64,000 bases of DNA from positions 48,273 through 112,272 of the forward strand of contig JAIOIW010000025.1 of NCBI GenBank assembly GCA_019912385.1. The letters are read 5' to 3'. This DNA is from Notoacmeibacter sp. (lineage in GTDB: Bacteria; Pseudomonadota; Alphaproteobacteria; Rhizobiales; Rhizobiaceae). The position numbers and the translations under genes were made by a program. Position 1 is the stretch's first letter; each line of letters begins with the position of its first letter. Shown piece after piece: positions 1-8,372 of the stretch. The notes under the pieces were generated by a model. It searched no databases. It saw only the letters and a list, made by a program, of their open reading frames with translations, and had not been told where the DNA came from.

Positions 1-513
1 TCGTTTCCGGCAATCGAGGGGATCGTCAATCCCTTCGTCTCCGCCTGGCGCTACCTGCCCGCGCCTTCCTTCATTCCGGTCCTGCTGATGTGGTTCGGCA
101 CCGGCGAAGCGCCGAAACTGGCCCTGCTTTTCATCGGCGTCGTCTTTTTCCTGATCACACTGGTCATGGACCACACCAGGAATGTCCGCCACGAACTCGT
201 CGAGACCGCGCTGACCCTCGGCGCCAGTCGTTGGGTGACCGTCCGCTCGGTGATCATGCCCGCTGTACTGCCCGATGTCGTCGTCGCCATGCGGCAGATG
301 CTCGCCGTCACCTGGACCTACCTGGTCATAGCCGAGATCGTCGCCTCGACGACCGGCATTGGTGCGATGATGATGCGCGCGCGCCGCTTCCTGCATACCG
401 ACGAGATCATGGCCGGCATCATCGTGATCGGCGCGCTCGGACTCCTGTTCGACATGCTGTTCGCGCGTCTGCACCGCCAGCTCTTCCCCTATCTCGGGGA
501 GAAGCGCCGATGA
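1..513 (+). CDS. ABC transporter permease, NitT/TauT (SsuC/TauC/NrtB) type, 5' truncated by window edge
   Basis: The reading frame is open from the first base, so the start lies outside the window; about 170 C-terminal residues are visible. It contains several hydrophobic segments and the cytoplasmic EAA-type loop around ETALTLGASRWVTVRSVIMP, the docking site for the ATPase in binding-protein-dependent permeases of the nitrate/sulfonate/taurine group. Its TGA overlaps the ATG of the ATPase gene (ATGA), so the two are translationally coupled. The substrate-binding protein is not visible and should lie upstream. The operon context (creatininase-like, dehydrogenases, ureohydrolase) suggests import of a nitrogen-rich small molecule, but the substrate cannot be read from the permease. 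Confidence 0.9.
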   Translation, partial: SFPAIEGIVNPFVSAWRYLPAPSFIPVLLMWFGTGEAPKLALLFIGVVFFLITLVMDHTRNVRHELVETALTLGASRWVTVRSVIMPAVLPDVVVAMRQMLAVTWTYLVIAEIVASTTGIGAMMMRARRFLHTDEIMAGIIVIGALGLLFDMLFARLHRQLFPYLGEKRR

Positions 514-1298
514 ACGACGTCATCCTGAAGCTCACCGACGTCTCGAAATCGTTCGACCTCGGCGGCGGCCGGGCGCTGGAAGCCATCTCCCGCGTGAACC
601 TGGAGGTAAGGCGCAACGAAATCTGCGTCATTCTTGGCCCGTCCGGATGTGGCAAATCGACTGTGCTGCGCATGATTGCCGGCCTCGAAACGCCGACCTC
701 CGGCAGCCTCGTGCTGGAGGGACGAAGCATCGAGGGTCCGGGCCGCGACCGCGGCATGGTTTTCCAGGCTTATACCTCGTTCGACTGGTTGAGCGTGCGC
801 AGGAACGTCGAGTTCGGCATGAGGATCAACGGTGTCCCGTCGGCGGAACGGCGTGACCGCGCCGACCATTTCATCAAGCTGGTCGGACTGGCGAAATTCG
901 CCGACGTCTATCCGACCCAGTTGTCTGGCGGCATGCGCCAGCGCGTTGCCATCGCGCGCACGCTCGCCAACGATCCCGAATTGCTGCTGATGGACGAGCC
1001 GTTTGGCGCGCTCGATGCGGAGACCCGCTGGCACATGCAGGAACTGCTGGTCGAGATCGCCGAGACCGCCAACACCACGATCGTCATGGTGACCCACGAC
1101 ATCGAGGAGGCGATCTTCCTTGCCGACAAGATCGTCTTCATGTCGCGCCATCCCGGCCGTGTGAAGACCGAGATCGTGCCCGTTTTCAAGAATGGCAAGC
1201 GGATCGCGGAGAAGGAAAAGGTCATCGAACTCGATGGCTACAGCGAGATGGAACGCCAGATCATGCGCCTGATGCGCGAAGAAGGCACCAAGGACTGA
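510..1298 (+). CDS. ABC transporter ATP-binding protein, NitT/TauT (SsuB/TauB) type
   Basis: The 262-residue protein powers the importer whose permease is encoded immediately upstream. All ATPase motifs are visible: Walker A GPSGCGKST near residue 43, signature LSGGMRQR, Walker B LLLMDEPFGALD and the switch histidine in VTHD. The FGALD form of the Walker B/D-loop and the total length match the nitrate/sulfonate/taurine subfamily. The ATG at 510 overlaps the permease stop and fits the conserved N-terminus, so the longer frame beginning further upstream is not the gene. The next gene starts 14 bases downstream behind an AGGAG-type ribosome site, which indicates one operon. Confidence 0.93.
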   Translation: MNDVILKLTDVSKSFDLGGGRALEAISRVNLEVRRNEICVILGPSGCGKSTVLRMIAGLETPTSGSLVLEGRSIEGPGRDRGMVFQAYTSFDWLSVRRNVEFGMRINGVPSAERRDRADHFIKLVGLAKFADVYPTQLSGGMRQRVAIARTLANDPELLLMDEPFGALDAETRWHMQELLVEIAETANTTIVMVTHDIEEAIFLADKIVFMSRHPGRVKTEIVPVFKNGKRIAEKEKVIELDGYSEMERQIMRLMREEGTKD

Positions 1299-1312
1299 AA
1301 CAAGGAGCATCC

Positions 1313-2083
1313 ATGACTTCGCCGGTGATGATGGCCGAGATGACCTGGCCGGAATATGCGGCGGCGCTTGAAGACAACCCGGTTGTCTTCCTGCCAACCG
1401 GCGCGCTCGAACAGCACGGCCCGCATCTGCCCATGTCGGTCGATTACCTGCTGCCGTCCGCGATCGCGCGCGAGATCGCCGGGGAGATCGGCGGCGTGGT
1501 TGCCGCGCCGGTGACCTATGGCTACAAGTCGATGACGCGTTCGGCAGGCGGTCCGTTCTTCCCGGGTTCGACCGGACTCGACGGGGCAACCCTGTCGGCG
1601 GTCGTGCGCGACGTGATCCGCGAACTTGTGCGCCATGGCGCGCGCCGGATCTGCGTGCTCGACGGCAATTACGAGAACCTGTGGTTCCTCAACGAAGGCA
1701 TCGACCTTGCGATGCGCGAGGTTGGCTCGCTTGGAGTACGCATCATGTGCCTGCAGCACTGGGAGTTCCTGACCGAGGAAACGCTCGCGTCGGTCTTTCC
1801 CGACGGCTACCCCGGTATCGAACTGGAGCATGCTGCCGTCCTGGAGACTTCGCTGATGATGAACTTCCATCCGGAACTCGTCCGCTTCGACCGTATCCCC
1901 GACAACGCGCCGGCGGACGCGCCGTGCTACGACGTCTGGCCGCCGCGGCGCGAATGGGTTGCGCCGGAAGGCTCACTGATCTCGGCCAAGGGCGCGAGCC
2001 CTGAGAAGGGCGCCATCATTGCCGCGCAATACCGCCGCGACATCACCGCGGCGGTGCGCCGCGAATTCTACGAACTCGGCTGA
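1313..2083 (+). CDS. Creatininase-family amidohydrolase with altered active site
   Basis: The 256-residue protein is full length for the creatininase family, metal-dependent hydrolases that open creatinine or cleave related amides. The N-terminal metal motif TGALEQHGPHLPMSVD is intact (Glu33, His35, Asp44), as are GYKS, the LDGATL stretch and HGARR. The motif that in creatininase reads NGHYEN is DGNYEN here, so the histidine metal ligand (His120 in the Pseudomonas enzyme, recalled from memory) is Asn119. The substrate-contact tryptophan before the catalytic EH pair is Ile169, while Trp150 and His173 are kept. The fold is clear but creatinine is probably not the substrate. It sits between transporter genes and dehydrogenases in a tight operon; an AAGGAG ribosome site precedes the ATG. 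Confidence 0.85.
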   Translation: MTSPVMMAEMTWPEYAAALEDNPVVFLPTGALEQHGPHLPMSVDYLLPSAIAREIAGEIGGVVAAPVTYGYKSMTRSAGGPFFPGSTGLDGATLSAVVRDVIRELVRHGARRICVLDGNYENLWFLNEGIDLAMREVGSLGVRIMCLQHWEFLTEETLASVFPDGYPGIELEHAAVLETSLMMNFHPELVRFDRIPDNAPADAPCYDVWPPRREWVAPEGSLISAKGASPEKGAIIAAQYRRDITAAVRREFYELG

Positions 2084-2090
2084 CGGCACG

Positions 2091-2870
2091 ATGCGCGCGA
2101 CGTTCGATTTCTCGGGCAAGTCCGTACTGGTGACCGGCGCGAGCCGGGGCATCGGCTTTGGCGTTGCCGAGGCTTTCGCCGCCTGCGGCGCGGACCTCGC
2201 CATCCTTGCCGACGACGAGGCGGTCCACGAGGCTGCCGGCAAGCTGAGCGAAAGGGCGATGCGCCCGGTTACCGGGATTGTTTGCGACATCACCGACCGC
2301 GGCCAGGTGTCCGATGCGCTCTCGCGCTTCGAACGCATCGACGTGCTGGTCAACAATGCCGGGCTGGAGCGGCCGACGCCGTTGCAGGACGCCGACCCGG
2401 CGACCGACGACACCTTCGCCCGGGTGATCGCGGTCAACGTCACCGGGACGCACAATGTCACCCGCGCGGCAATATCGAGAATCCCCGACGGCGGTCGTAT
2501 AGTCATCACCTCATCGATCTGGGGCAAGACCGCTGTTCCCGATTTCTCCGCCTATGTCTCGTCCAAGCACGCGCTGATCGGCATGACGCGCACATGGGCC
2601 AGGGAACTCGGGCCGCGCAAGATCACCGTCAACGCGGTCTGCCCCGGCTGGGTGAAAACGGATGCCGCGATGCGCTCGCTCGACGCGATGGCCGCGAAGA
2701 CGGGGGCCAGACCCGAGGCGCTCCTGGCAGAGATCGTCGCCGCGCAGGCGATCGGCGGCCTGATGGAGCCGGCCGATGTGGCCAGCCTCTATCTCTTTCT
2801 CGCCTCCGATGCGGCAGCGAACATCACTGGCCAGGCAATCAATGTCGACAGGGGGGAGGTTCCGGCATGA
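2091..2870 (+). CDS. Short-chain dehydrogenase/reductase (SDR), first of two
   Basis: The 259-residue classical SDR oxidises or reduces an alcohol/ketone with NAD(P). The cofactor motif TGASRGIG lies near residue 16, NNAG follows in VLVNNAGLE, and the catalytic Ser and YxxxK are in ITSSIWGK and SAYVSSKHA. The open frame extends upstream into the previous gene, but the ATG at 2091, just after the creatininase stop, gives the normal SDR N-terminus and is preferred. The stop overlaps the start of a second SDR, so the pair is translationally coupled. The substrate is unknown; the neighbourhood suggests a step in the same catabolic route. Confidence 0.88.
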   Translation: MRATFDFSGKSVLVTGASRGIGFGVAEAFAACGADLAILADDEAVHEAAGKLSERAMRPVTGIVCDITDRGQVSDALSRFERIDVLVNNAGLERPTPLQDADPATDDTFARVIAVNVTGTHNVTRAAISRIPDGGRIVITSSIWGKTAVPDFSAYVSSKHALIGMTRTWARELGPRKITVNAVCPGWVKTDAAMRSLDAMAAKTGARPEALLAEIVAAQAIGGLMEPADVASLYLFLASDAAANITGQAINVDRGEVPA

Positions 2871-3628
2871 GCGGGACGCTTTCCGGACGGATCGCGCTCG
2901 TGACCGGTGGTTCACGCGGCATCGGTCGCGCGATCGCGCTGGCCTTTGCGGGCGAGGGCGCGGATGTGGCGATTTGCCACCGGAACGATCCGCAAGCCGG
3001 CGGGACGCTCGGCGAATTGCGCGCGACAGGCGCCCGCGCGATCGCCGTTGACGCCGACATATCGTCGGAGAAGGACACCGCCGCTCTTTTCAGGACCATC
3101 GGCGACACGCTCGGTCCGCTCGACATCGCGGTCGCCAATGCCGGCATCCTGCGCGAGGCTCCATTGCTCGAGACCAGCGCCGCGGATTTCGACGCTGTCA
3201 TTTCGGTCAATCTGCGCGGCACATTCCTCACCGCGCGCGAGGCGGCGCGGATGATGCTCTCCCGACCGCATGCCGCGCCCGCCGGCCGGATCATCACGAT
3301 CGCGTCCGATCTCGCCTTTCTCGGCCGCGAGCGAATGGCGGCCTATTGCGCGTCGAAGGGCGGTATCCTGTCGCTGACCCGGTCGTTGGCGCGCGAGCTC
3401 GCACCGGGGATTCTCGTCAACGCGATTGCCCCCGGCCCAGTCGATACCGACATGACGAGCCCAGGGACGATGAGTGCGGAGGCGCTCGCACAGGACCTGG
3501 CGACGCCCCTGGCGCGCTTTGCCAGGCCGGAGGAAATCGCCGCGGTCGCGGTGTTCCTAGCCGGCGAAGGCTCGAGTTTCGTGACCGGCCAGTGCTACGG
3601 CGCCAATGGCGGTAGCACGATGTATTGA
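2867..3628 (+). CDS. Short-chain dehydrogenase/reductase (SDR), second of two
   Basis: The 253-residue protein is a second classical SDR with TGGSRGIG near residue 14, an atypical ANAG in place of NNAG, Ser in TIASDLAFLG and the YxxxK pair in AAYCASKGG. It resembles the FabG-like group but is not in a fatty-acid cluster. Its ATG overlaps the TGA of the first SDR (ATGA). The change from NNAG to ANAG is seen in many active SDRs and is not evidence of inactivation. The ureohydrolase gene follows 22 bases later. Function beyond NAD(P)-dependent oxidoreduction is not visible. Confidence 0.87.
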   Translation: MSGTLSGRIALVTGGSRGIGRAIALAFAGEGADVAICHRNDPQAGGTLGELRATGARAIAVDADISSEKDTAALFRTIGDTLGPLDIAVANAGILREAPLLETSAADFDAVISVNLRGTFLTAREAARMMLSRPHAAPAGRIITIASDLAFLGRERMAAYCASKGGILSLTRSLARELAPGILVNAIAPGPVDTDMTSPGTMSAEALAQDLATPLARFARPEEIAAVAVFLAGEGSSFVTGQCYGANGGSTMY

Positions 3629-3650
3629 TTCCGTTTTTTGGAGACAACCG

Positions 3651-4619
3651 ATGAGCAATCCGTTCTTCCATCCCGTTTCGGGCTTCGACCTGCCCCGCTT
3701 CGCCGGCGTACCGACCTTCATGCGGCTGCCGCATGTCGGTCTCGACGATGCACGGATCGGCGAGGTGCGGATCGGCATCATTGGCGCGCCGTGGGACAGC
3801 GGTACAACCAACAGGCCGGGACCGCGTCACGGACCGCGGCAGTTGCGTGACCTCTCAACCATGATCCGCGCCGAAAACGGGGCGACGGGCGTTCGGCCTT
3901 TCGAACTCGTCAACTGCGCCGATCTCGGCGATGTCGCACCGAATCCCGCCGACGTGCAGGACAGCCTCGACCGCTTCACCCGCTTCTACGGCCGGGTAAA
4001 GGAAAAAGGCATCGTCCCGCTCACCGCGGGCGGCGACCATCTCTGTTCGCTTCCGATCCTGCGCGGGCTTGCCTCGGACCGTCCGGTCGGCATGATTCAC
4101 TTTGACAGCCACACTGACCTGTTCCACTCCTACTTCAACGGTTGCATGTACACGCACGGCACACCTTTCCGCCGCGCCGTCGAGGAGGGGCTTCTCGATC
4201 CCGGGCGCGTCGTTCAGATCGGTATCCGCGGAACGACCTACGACCGCGAGGACCGCGATTTTGCTGACAGCGTAGGCATCCGGGTCATTCCGATCGAGGA
4301 ATTCTTCGCGCGCGGCGTCGCGGATGTGATGGCCGAGGCGCGCGAGATCGTCGGGACCGGGCCGACCTACGTTTCCTATGATATCGATTTCGTCGATCCG
4401 GCCTTTGCACCTGGCACCGGCACGCCTGAAATAGGCGGGCCCAGTTCCTTCCAGGCGGTTCAGGTGGTGCGCGAACTGGATGGCATCGACATCATCGGCG
4501 CCGATCTCGTCGAGGTCTCGCCGCCCTTCGACAATTCGGGCGGCACGGCCTGGCTCGGCGCCTCGCTGATGTTCGAGATGCTTTGCGTCATGGCCAAGTC
4601 GGTTTCACAAGAGGATTAG
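3651..4619 (+). CDS. Ureohydrolase of the agmatinase/guanidinobutyrase family
   Basis: The 322-residue arginase-fold enzyme should remove urea from a guanidino compound using a two-metal centre. All ligand motifs are present: GGDH (His130), DSHTD (Asp152, His154, Asp156) and SYDIDFVDP (Asp244, Asp246), followed by GTGTPE. DSHTD has Ser where most agmatinases have Ala. The start at 3651 has a GGAG ribosome site; the longer open frame overlaps the preceding SDR and is less likely. The enzyme gives the strongest clue to the pathway, a guanidino-bearing substrate delivered by the upstream importer. Agmatine, guanidinobutyrate, guanidinopropionate or a non-standard guanidine cannot be told apart by sequence alone. 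Confidence 0.88.
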   Translation: MSNPFFHPVSGFDLPRFAGVPTFMRLPHVGLDDARIGEVRIGIIGAPWDSGTTNRPGPRHGPRQLRDLSTMIRAENGATGVRPFELVNCADLGDVAPNPADVQDSLDRFTRFYGRVKEKGIVPLTAGGDHLCSLPILRGLASDRPVGMIHFDSHTDLFHSYFNGCMYTHGTPFRRAVEEGLLDPGRVVQIGIRGTTYDREDRDFADSVGIRVIPIEEFFARGVADVMAEAREIVGTGPTYVSYDIDFVDPAFAPGTGTPEIGGPSSFQAVQVVRELDGIDIIGADLVEVSPPFDNSGGTAWLGASLMFEMLCVMAKSVSQED

Positions 4620-4823
4620 CGGCGGGTATCGGTTTCTCGGCGCACAGTACCCGACTTGCGATGGATCGCCCCGGATGCCGCGGGCGATCGGGCCTCGGGC
4701 ACCATCGGCCGCAACGGCCGTGCGGCCATGTCGGCGCGGATCGCCAGCGCTGACCTGATCTCGCGCGCCCAATGGACGATCACCATCTTTCCGCCGTTTG
4801 CTCACCTGTGCTAGCAGGGACCG

Positions 4824-5873
4824 ATGGCACAGAAGAAAGCCCACGAAGTCGACCGATGGATCGCGCAGCCGGAAAATCCGGAGCGCCTGATCCTCGTCTA
4901 CGGTCCCGACCGGGGCCTGGTGTCGGAGCGGGCGCGCAGGATCGCGCTGAAAACCGGTCTTTCGCTCGACGACCCCTTTGCCGTCATCCGCCTCGATGCC
5001 GGCGAACTGGACCAGGATCCCGGGCGGCTCGTCGATGAAGCGCGTACAGTCGCCATGTTCGGCGGCCAGCGACTGATCTGGGTCACCGGTGCTGGCGCGC
5101 AGAAGGGCCTCGCCAACGCGGTAAAGGAACTGGCGGATCGGCCATCCGCTGATGCCCTGATCCTGATCGAGGGCGGTGACCTGAAGAAGGGGGCAGGCGG
5201 ATTGCGCGGCATCGTCGAAACCGCCCGCTCGGCGATGGCCCTGCCCTGCTATGCCGACAAGTCGCGCGATATCGATCAGCTGATCGATGACGAGATGACC
5301 AGGGCCAGGATCTCGATAACGCCGGAGGCGCGCCAGTTGCTCAAGGCAAGCCTGGGCGGTGACCGGCTGGCGAGCCGCGGCGAGATCGAGAAACTGCTGC
5401 TCTATGCGCAGGGCCAGGATCGGATAGGCGTCGAGGATATCATGGCCAGTGTAGGCGATGCATCGGCGATTTCCGCCGACGATGCGGTTGATGCCATGCT
5501 GAATGGCGCATGGGGCGGTTTCGACGCCGCATTTTCGACGGTGCTCGATGCCGGCGCGCATCCATTCGTCGTCCTGTCGGCCGCTTTGCGCCAGTTCGCG
5601 GTGTTGCAACGGCTGCGCGCCGAGATGGACCAGACCGGCCGGGGCGCGGCCGCCGTGGTGGCAAGCGCCCGTCCGCCGGTCTTCTTCGCCCGAAAACAAC
5701 TCGTGGAAGCGGCCCTCGACGCATGGCAGGGTGAAGCGATCGCCCGCGCCCTGGACAGGTTGCAGGCAACTGTCCTCGAAACCCGGCGGCGTCCCGACCT
5801 CGCCGCGGCGCTGACGCGGCAGGCGCTGCTGGCGCTGGCTGTGGAATCAGCCCGCGCGCGCCGCCGGCGTTAG
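4824..5873 (+). CDS. holA: DNA polymerase III subunit delta
   Basis: The 349-residue protein is the clamp-loader delta subunit that opens the beta sliding clamp. It has the family N-terminus (LILVYGPDRGLVSERA), the AAA+-like region with AMFGGQRLIWVTGA, and a C-terminal collar region ending in a long Arg-rich tail. Length fits alphaproteobacterial HolA. It converges with parB, as is common in Rhizobiales. Usually lptE precedes holA in this group; here a catabolic operon ends 204 bases upstream and no lptE is recognisable, so gene order has changed on this side. Confidence 0.9.
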   Translation: MAQKKAHEVDRWIAQPENPERLILVYGPDRGLVSERARRIALKTGLSLDDPFAVIRLDAGELDQDPGRLVDEARTVAMFGGQRLIWVTGAGAQKGLANAVKELADRPSADALILIEGGDLKKGAGGLRGIVETARSAMALPCYADKSRDIDQLIDDEMTRARISITPEARQLLKASLGGDRLASRGEIEKLLLYAQGQDRIGVEDIMASVGDASAISADDAVDAMLNGAWGGFDAAFSTVLDAGAHPFVVLSAALRQFAVLQRLRAEMDQTGRGAAAVVASARPPVFFARKQLVEAALDAWQGEAIARALDRLQATVLETRRRPDLAAALTRQALLALAVESARARRRR

Positions 5874-5991
5874 GTATGCAAAATCCCGGGGCTTGATGGT
5901 TCGGATTAATCCTCGATCGCAGCGGCTTTGAAGTCCAGGCTTGCATATGGACTCGCCGACCCGTATGGCCCCGCTGTTTTTTCGGTCGCCG

Positions 5992-6858
5992 TCAGCCCTG
6001 CAAAAGCCGGCACAGTTCGTCGAGTTGCTCCAGCGACTTGTAGGCGATTCTCAGTTCACCGCCCTTGGCGCCGTGTGTCACCGCGACCTTCATGCCGAGC
6101 GAATCGGTCAGCAGCTTTTCCAGCGACAGCGTGTCGGCGTCCTTTTCGCGAGCGCCGGCGCTGTCCTTTCCGCTCGAGCGGGCGGGCGCCTGCTGCAGGG
6201 CCTCTGCCTGACGCACCGACAATCCCTGATCGATGATCCGGCGGGCCAGTGACGCGGGATTTTCCGCATTGACCAGCGTGCGCGCATGGCCTGCGGAGAG
6301 CGAGCCGTCGGAGATCAGGCCCTGGATGTCCTGCGGGAGTTTCAGCAGGCGCAACGTGTTGGCGACATGGCTTCGGCTCTTGCCGATCACCTGGCCCAGA
6401 TCGTTCTGCGTATAACCATGGTCGTCGATGAGCTTCTGGTAGCCCAGCGCTTCCTCGACCGGGTTGAGATCCGACCGCTGGACGTTCTCGACGATCGCGA
6501 TTTCGAGCGCGACGCGGTCATCCACCTCGCGAACGATGACCGGGATGGTGGTCAGACCGGCGAGCTGTGCGGCGCGCCACCGTCTTTCGCCGGCTATGAT
6601 TTCGTAGCGGTTGTCGCCACTCTTGCGCACGACAACCGGCTGCACGATGCCGTGCTCGCGGATCGACTGCGCGAGATCGGCCAGCTCGGCTTCCGGGAAT
6701 TGCCGGCGCGGGTTGCGCGGGTTGCGGATCACGAATTCGATCGGAACCGTCCCGTCCGCTGCCGGCGTCCTTGTAGTTTCGCCGACAGGCTTGTCGATCT
6801 CTCCGATCAGGGCCGCGAGACCGCGCCCGAGCCTGCGTTTCGTTTGGTCGTCCGTCAT
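5992..6858 (-). CDS. parB: Chromosome-partitioning protein ParB
   Basis: The 288-residue CTP-dependent clamp loads at parS and organises the origin region for segregation. The N-terminus carries the ParA-activating basic stretch RRLGRGLAALIGE. The CTP-binding boxes are visible as GERRWRAAQLAG and ENVQRSDLNPVEEA, followed by the parS-reading helix-turn-helix (TQNDLGQVIGKSRSHVANTLRLL) written here only in part: TQNDLGQVIGKS. A C-terminal dimerisation domain ends in LCRLLQG. It lies 24 bases downstream of parA in the same operon. Five candidate parS sites are in this window. Confidence 0.96.
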   Translation of the reverse strand: MTDDQTKRRLGRGLAALIGEIDKPVGETTRTPAADGTVPIEFVIRNPRNPRRQFPEAELADLAQSIREHGIVQPVVVRKSGDNRYEIIAGERRWRAAQLAGLTTIPVIVREVDDRVALEIAIVENVQRSDLNPVEEALGYQKLIDDHGYTQNDLGQVIGKSRSHVANTLRLLKLPQDIQGLISDGSLSAGHARTLVNAENPASLARRIIDQGLSVRQAEALQQAPARSSGKDSAGAREKDADTLSLEKLLTDSLGMKVAVTHGAKGGELRIAYKSLEQLDELCRLLQG

Positions 6859-6882
6859 CGCCGCAATTCCTGCCTGGTTGTG

Positions 6883-7680
6883 TCACGCCGCCTTGAGGCT
6901 ACGCTCGCGCCGGATGACTTCCGAGGCAAGCTGCAGATAGGCCTGGCTCCCGGCGCAACCGAGATCGTAAAGTATAGCCGGCTTACCATATGACGGCGCC
7001 TCTGAGATCCGCACGTTTCTTGGAATCATCGTCCGGTACACCTTATTGCCCATATGCGAGCGGACGTCCTCCACCACCTGGTTGGCGAGATTGTTACGGC
7101 CGTCATACATCGTCAGCACGATGCCCTGGATTTCCAGTGCCGGATTCACGCTGGCGCGCACCTGCTCCACCGTCTGCAGCAACTGGCTCAGGCCCTCGAG
7201 CGCGAAAAACTCGCATTGCAGCGGCACGAGAACGGAATCGGCGGCCGCCATGGCATTGATGGTCAGGAGGTTGAGCGATGGCGGGCAATCGATCAGGATG
7301 TAGCTGTAGTCGGCCGCCGGGCCGGATGCTCCGCGCAGCGCATCACGCAGCCGGAACGCGCGGTTGGTCGAACCGGCGATCTCCATCTCGACGCCGAGCA
7401 GGTCCATGGTCGACGGAACCACGTGGAGATTGGGCACTGCGGTGGGAATCGCAGCCTCCCTGATGTCGGCTTCGCCGACCAGCAGGTCGTAGGCGGAAAT
7501 CCTTCGGTCGCTGCGCTCGATCCCCAACCCCGTGCTGGCATTGCCTTGTGGATCGAGATCGACGATCAGCACCTTTTCGCCGATCGCGGCAAGCGCTGTT
7601 CCCAGGTTGATCGCGGTCGTCGTCTTGCCAACGCCGCCCTTCTGATTTGCGATCGTGATAATCCGTGCCGGTTTGATCAT
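6883..7680 (-). CDS. parA: Chromosome-partitioning ATPase ParA
   Basis: The 265-residue Walker-type ATPase moves ParB-parS complexes by an ATP-dependent diffusion-ratchet mechanism. The deviant Walker A NQKGGVGKTTT lies near residue 12, with LIVDLDPQGNAS and LIDCPPSL downstream. The open frame runs much further upstream, but the ATG at 7680 gives the conserved chromosomal ParA N-terminus (MIKPARIITIANQKGG) and leaves a 50-base gap after rsmG. It forms the usual rsmG-parA-parB order near the origin. Confidence 0.95.
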   Translation of the reverse strand: MIKPARIITIANQKGGVGKTTTAINLGTALAAIGEKVLIVDLDPQGNASTGLGIERSDRRISAYDLLVGEADIREAAIPTAVPNLHVVPSTMDLLGVEMEIAGSTNRAFRLRDALRGASGPAADYSYILIDCPPSLNLLTINAMAAADSVLVPLQCEFFALEGLSQLLQTVEQVRASVNPALEIQGIVLTMYDGRNNLANQVVEDVRSHMGNKVYRTMIPRNVRISEAPSYGKPAILYDLGCAGSQAYLQLASEVIRRERSLKAA

Positions 7681-7730
7681 GGTCGTTCGTGCCGCTCGTT
7701 CGACTTCAGGTCTTGAACTCATGCGCCGGT

Positions 7731-8372
7731 TCAAGCCGCGTTCCGGCGCTTCAGATTGGAAATCTCCAGGACGACCCCTTCGGGATCGACGATACTTTGG
7801 TGTTCTACCAGATCGAACGACCAATGCTGAGCACTTTCTTCGATTTCCAGGCGGTATCCCCGACCTTTGTGAAACAGTGCGCGAGCGCCTGTTACCAGCC
7901 AGGGCGCGGCGAGCGAAAACAGGCTGGACAGGGGTGCCAGAGCACGCGCGGTCACCACATCCGGTTGGCGGACAACGCCAACAGCGTCCGCGATACGAAG
8001 CGCATGCACCCGTCCAGGCGCGCCTGTCTCGTACAGTGCCTGGGCAAGAAATGCCGCCTTTTTCCGGTTGCTTTCGACCAGTTCGGCGGTCGATCCCGGA
8101 TAATCCTTGAGAAGGATGGCGATGACGACCCCCGGCAGCCCGCCGCCTGACCCGAGATCCAGCCAGCGCCGCGCGCCGCGGCCGATGGGCAGGAGTTGCG
8201 CGCTGTCGACGACATGGCGCTCCCAGAAGTGCGCGAGCGTGGACGGCGCGGCAAGATTGATCCGTGCGTTCCATTTGCGAAACAGGGTTTCATACAGATC
8301 GAGGGCTCTCAGCGTTTCACGTGAAACAGGACCGGCCGCCCGCTGCAACTGTCGAATGCGCTGGTCAGTCAT
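7731..8372 (-). CDS. rsmG: 16S rRNA (guanine-N7) methyltransferase RsmG
   Basis: The 213-residue enzyme methylates N7 of G527 in 16S rRNA with S-adenosylmethionine. The SAM-binding loop [13 protein letters not shown] is near residue 90, and the family motif [10 protein letters not shown] follows. The start codon overlaps the mnmG stop (ATGA type), so they are coupled. Codons for VSRET near residue 16 encode a nearly perfect parS site, a known arrangement in alphaproteobacteria where rsmG coding sequence doubles as a centromere. Confidence 0.95.
   Translation of the reverse strand: MTDQRIRQLQRAAGPVSRETLRALDLYETLFRKWNARINLAAPSTLAHFWERHVVDSAQLLPIGRGARRWLDLGSGGGLPGVVIAILLKDYPGSTAELVESNRKKAAFLAQALYETGAPGRVHALRIADAVGVVRQPDVVTARALAPLSSLFSLAAPWLVTGARALFHKGRGYRLEIEESAQHWSFDLVEHQSIVDPEGVVLEISNLKRRNAA
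8313..8328. promoter_or_regulatory. parS site inside rsmG
   Basis: The 16-mer CGTTTCACGTGAAACA differs from the consensus TGTTTCACGTGAAACA only at the first base. It lies within rsmG codons for Val-Ser-Arg-Glu-Thr. It is the ParB loading site closest to parAB in the window. Confidence 0.9.

Noticed and set aside
5932..5953. Hairpin between holA and parB as a terminator
   Set aside because: Only a 6-bp stem with no T run; too weak to call.
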